The notes beneath the pieces are model-generated. The model did no database searches. It was not told the origin of the DNA and saw nothing but the letters and a program-made list of their open reading frames with translations. Positions 6,660 to 6,990 of a stretch of 6,990 bases of DNA are shown here, piece after piece. The position numbers were made by a program, and so were the translations under genes. Source of the DNA: Bacteroidales bacterium (GTDB taxonomy: Bacteria; Bacteroidota; Bacteroidia; Bacteroidales; UBA7960); NCBI GenBank assembly GCA_007131895.1, contig SLPR01000044.1:1-6990 (forward strand). The letters are read 5' to 3'. Every line of letters begins with the position of its first letter. Positions within the stretch are counted from its first letter, which is position 1.

Positions 6660-6697
6660 TTTTTTTCATTAGTTATTAAGAATCGGATTATTTTTAT

Positions 6698-6721
6698 CTG
6701 GACTTATTTTAAATAAGCCAG
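6698..6721 (-). repeat. Strong hairpin past the end of the incoming gene
   Basis: CTGG (6698-6701) and CTTATTT (6703-6709) pair perfectly with AAATAAG (6711-6717) and CCAG (6718-6721), leaving only A6702 bulged and T6710 at the centre. The hairpin lies about 75 nt past the stop codon of the incoming gene and could protect or end its transcript. No T tract follows on either strand, so it is not a canonical intrinsic terminator. Confidence 0.45.
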
Positions 6722-6795
6722 GCATGCATTGTTCTCCAATTAAATAATTAATTTAGTTGGGTGTTGATATGATGCTGTTATTCAGATACATGATG

Positions 6796-6990
6796 TTAAA
6801 GAAATTCCATGGTAACTTCTTTAAGGAATTTGTTTTCCAAAAGCGAAGCTATTTTTTTTACAACGCTTCGCCTGATTTCCAACTCCACGGGAAGGTTGGG
6901 ATCCTGATGTGCAATATTGATGGCTGTGCCAATGCATAGATAGATTTCGTCACTTTCCAGGAACAATTTTAGAATTTTATCAGCTGGCCC
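6796..6990 (-). CDS. C-terminal end of an unidentified protein (partial)
   Basis: A minus-strand reading frame is open from the right edge of the window to a TAA at 6798-6796, giving the last 64 residues of a protein whose start lies outside. It begins G-P-A-D-K-I-L-K and ends E-V-T-M-E-F-L. The visible part is rich in Leu, Ile, Lys and Glu with alternating charged and hydrophobic residues, so it should be mostly amphipathic helix; there is no membrane segment or cysteine cluster. I do not recognise the family. Support for it being real is the uninterrupted frame, protein-like composition, the same orientation as every other gene, and a hairpin about 75 nt past its stop. A plus-strand open frame covers the same bases (6757-6939) but looks less protein-like. 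Confidence 0.6.
   Translation of the reverse strand, partial: GPADKILKLFLESDEIYLCIGTAINIAHQDPNLPVELEIRRSVVKKIASLLENKFLKEVTMEFL

Larger units (their letters stand above)
6448..6795. other. 348-nt intergenic region upstream of the kinase gene
   Basis: No open frame here looks like a real gene. An open frame on the plus strand at 6757-6939 runs antisense to the end of the incoming gene and has no family character. The region instead holds regulatory-looking structure, listed separately. From right to left these are a strong hairpin (6698-6721), three ACGT-centred repeats (6607-6659), the kinase promoter (6538-6568), an inverted repeat at the predicted transcription start (6515-6533) and a palindrome ahead of the GTG start (6457-6471). 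Confidence 0.7.

Noticed and set aside
6618..6668. Plus-strand terminator formed by the ATTACGTT / AACGTAAT repeat and its following T run
   Set aside because: No plus-strand gene ends upstream of it, the loop is 26 nt, and the stem is A-T rich; a binding-site pair is a simpler reading.
6844..6870. Inverted repeat CGAAGC / GCTTCG around a T-rich loop
   Set aside because: It falls inside the coding end of the incoming gene, where the repeated words read as ordinary codons; no regulatory role is needed to explain it.
6757..6939. Plus-strand open frame of 60 codons near the right edge
   Set aside because: It is Phe- and Met-rich with no recognisable motif, and the minus strand over most of the same bases has a more protein-like frame open to the window edge.
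1..6990. Mobile element, phage, CRISPR, toxin-antitoxin or defence system
   Set aside because: No transposase, integrase, Cas, toxin-antitoxin or nuclease signature, no long terminal repeats and no regular repeat-spacer array is visible on either strand.

Overview
The window looks like ordinary chromosomal DNA from a member of the Bacteroidota, possibly Bacteroidales or Marinilabiliales-like; the genus cannot be read from the sequence. The reasons are AT-rich intergenic DNA, no Shine-Dalgarno sequences at the gene starts, a near-perfect Bacteroidota-type promoter (TTTG, 19 nt, TACATTTG), a stand-alone 5'-nucleotidase C-terminal-domain lipoprotein, and proteins of Bacteroidota character.

All recognisable genes lie on the minus strand, so transcription runs from high to low coordinates. 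In that order: (1) the last 64 codons of an unidentified gene entering from the right edge (6990-6796); (2) a 348-nt intergenic region (6448-6795) holding a strong hairpin, a cluster of ACGT-centred repeats, a promoter, an inverted repeat at the predicted transcription start and a small palindrome before the kinase start; (3) a 917-residue membrane hybrid histidine kinase (TM-TM-PAS-PAS-HisKA-HATPase-REC-Hpt) with a GTG start (6447-3694); (4) an 81-nt spacer with a terminator-like hairpin pressed against the next start codon; (5) a likely three-gene operon, ribD (riboflavin biosynthesis), an EamA/DMT-family ten-helix transporter and yigZ (IMPACT family), with gaps of 10 and 41 nt, closed by a predicted intrinsic terminator at 965-1025; (6) a lipoprotein matching only the C-terminal half of 5'-nucleotidases (801-25), whose metallophosphoesterase partner would be expected just beyond the left edge.

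Functionally the window is mixed. RibD supplies two consecutive steps of riboflavin synthesis. YigZ is a conserved housekeeping protein of poorly defined role. The transporter substrate is unknown. The kinase carries a whole phosphorelay in one chain, with no response regulator next to it. I see no phage, insertion sequence, CRISPR array, tRNA, rRNA or defence system, and no convincing new system. The most useful leads are the regulatory architecture upstream of the kinase and the hairpin between the kinase and ribD.
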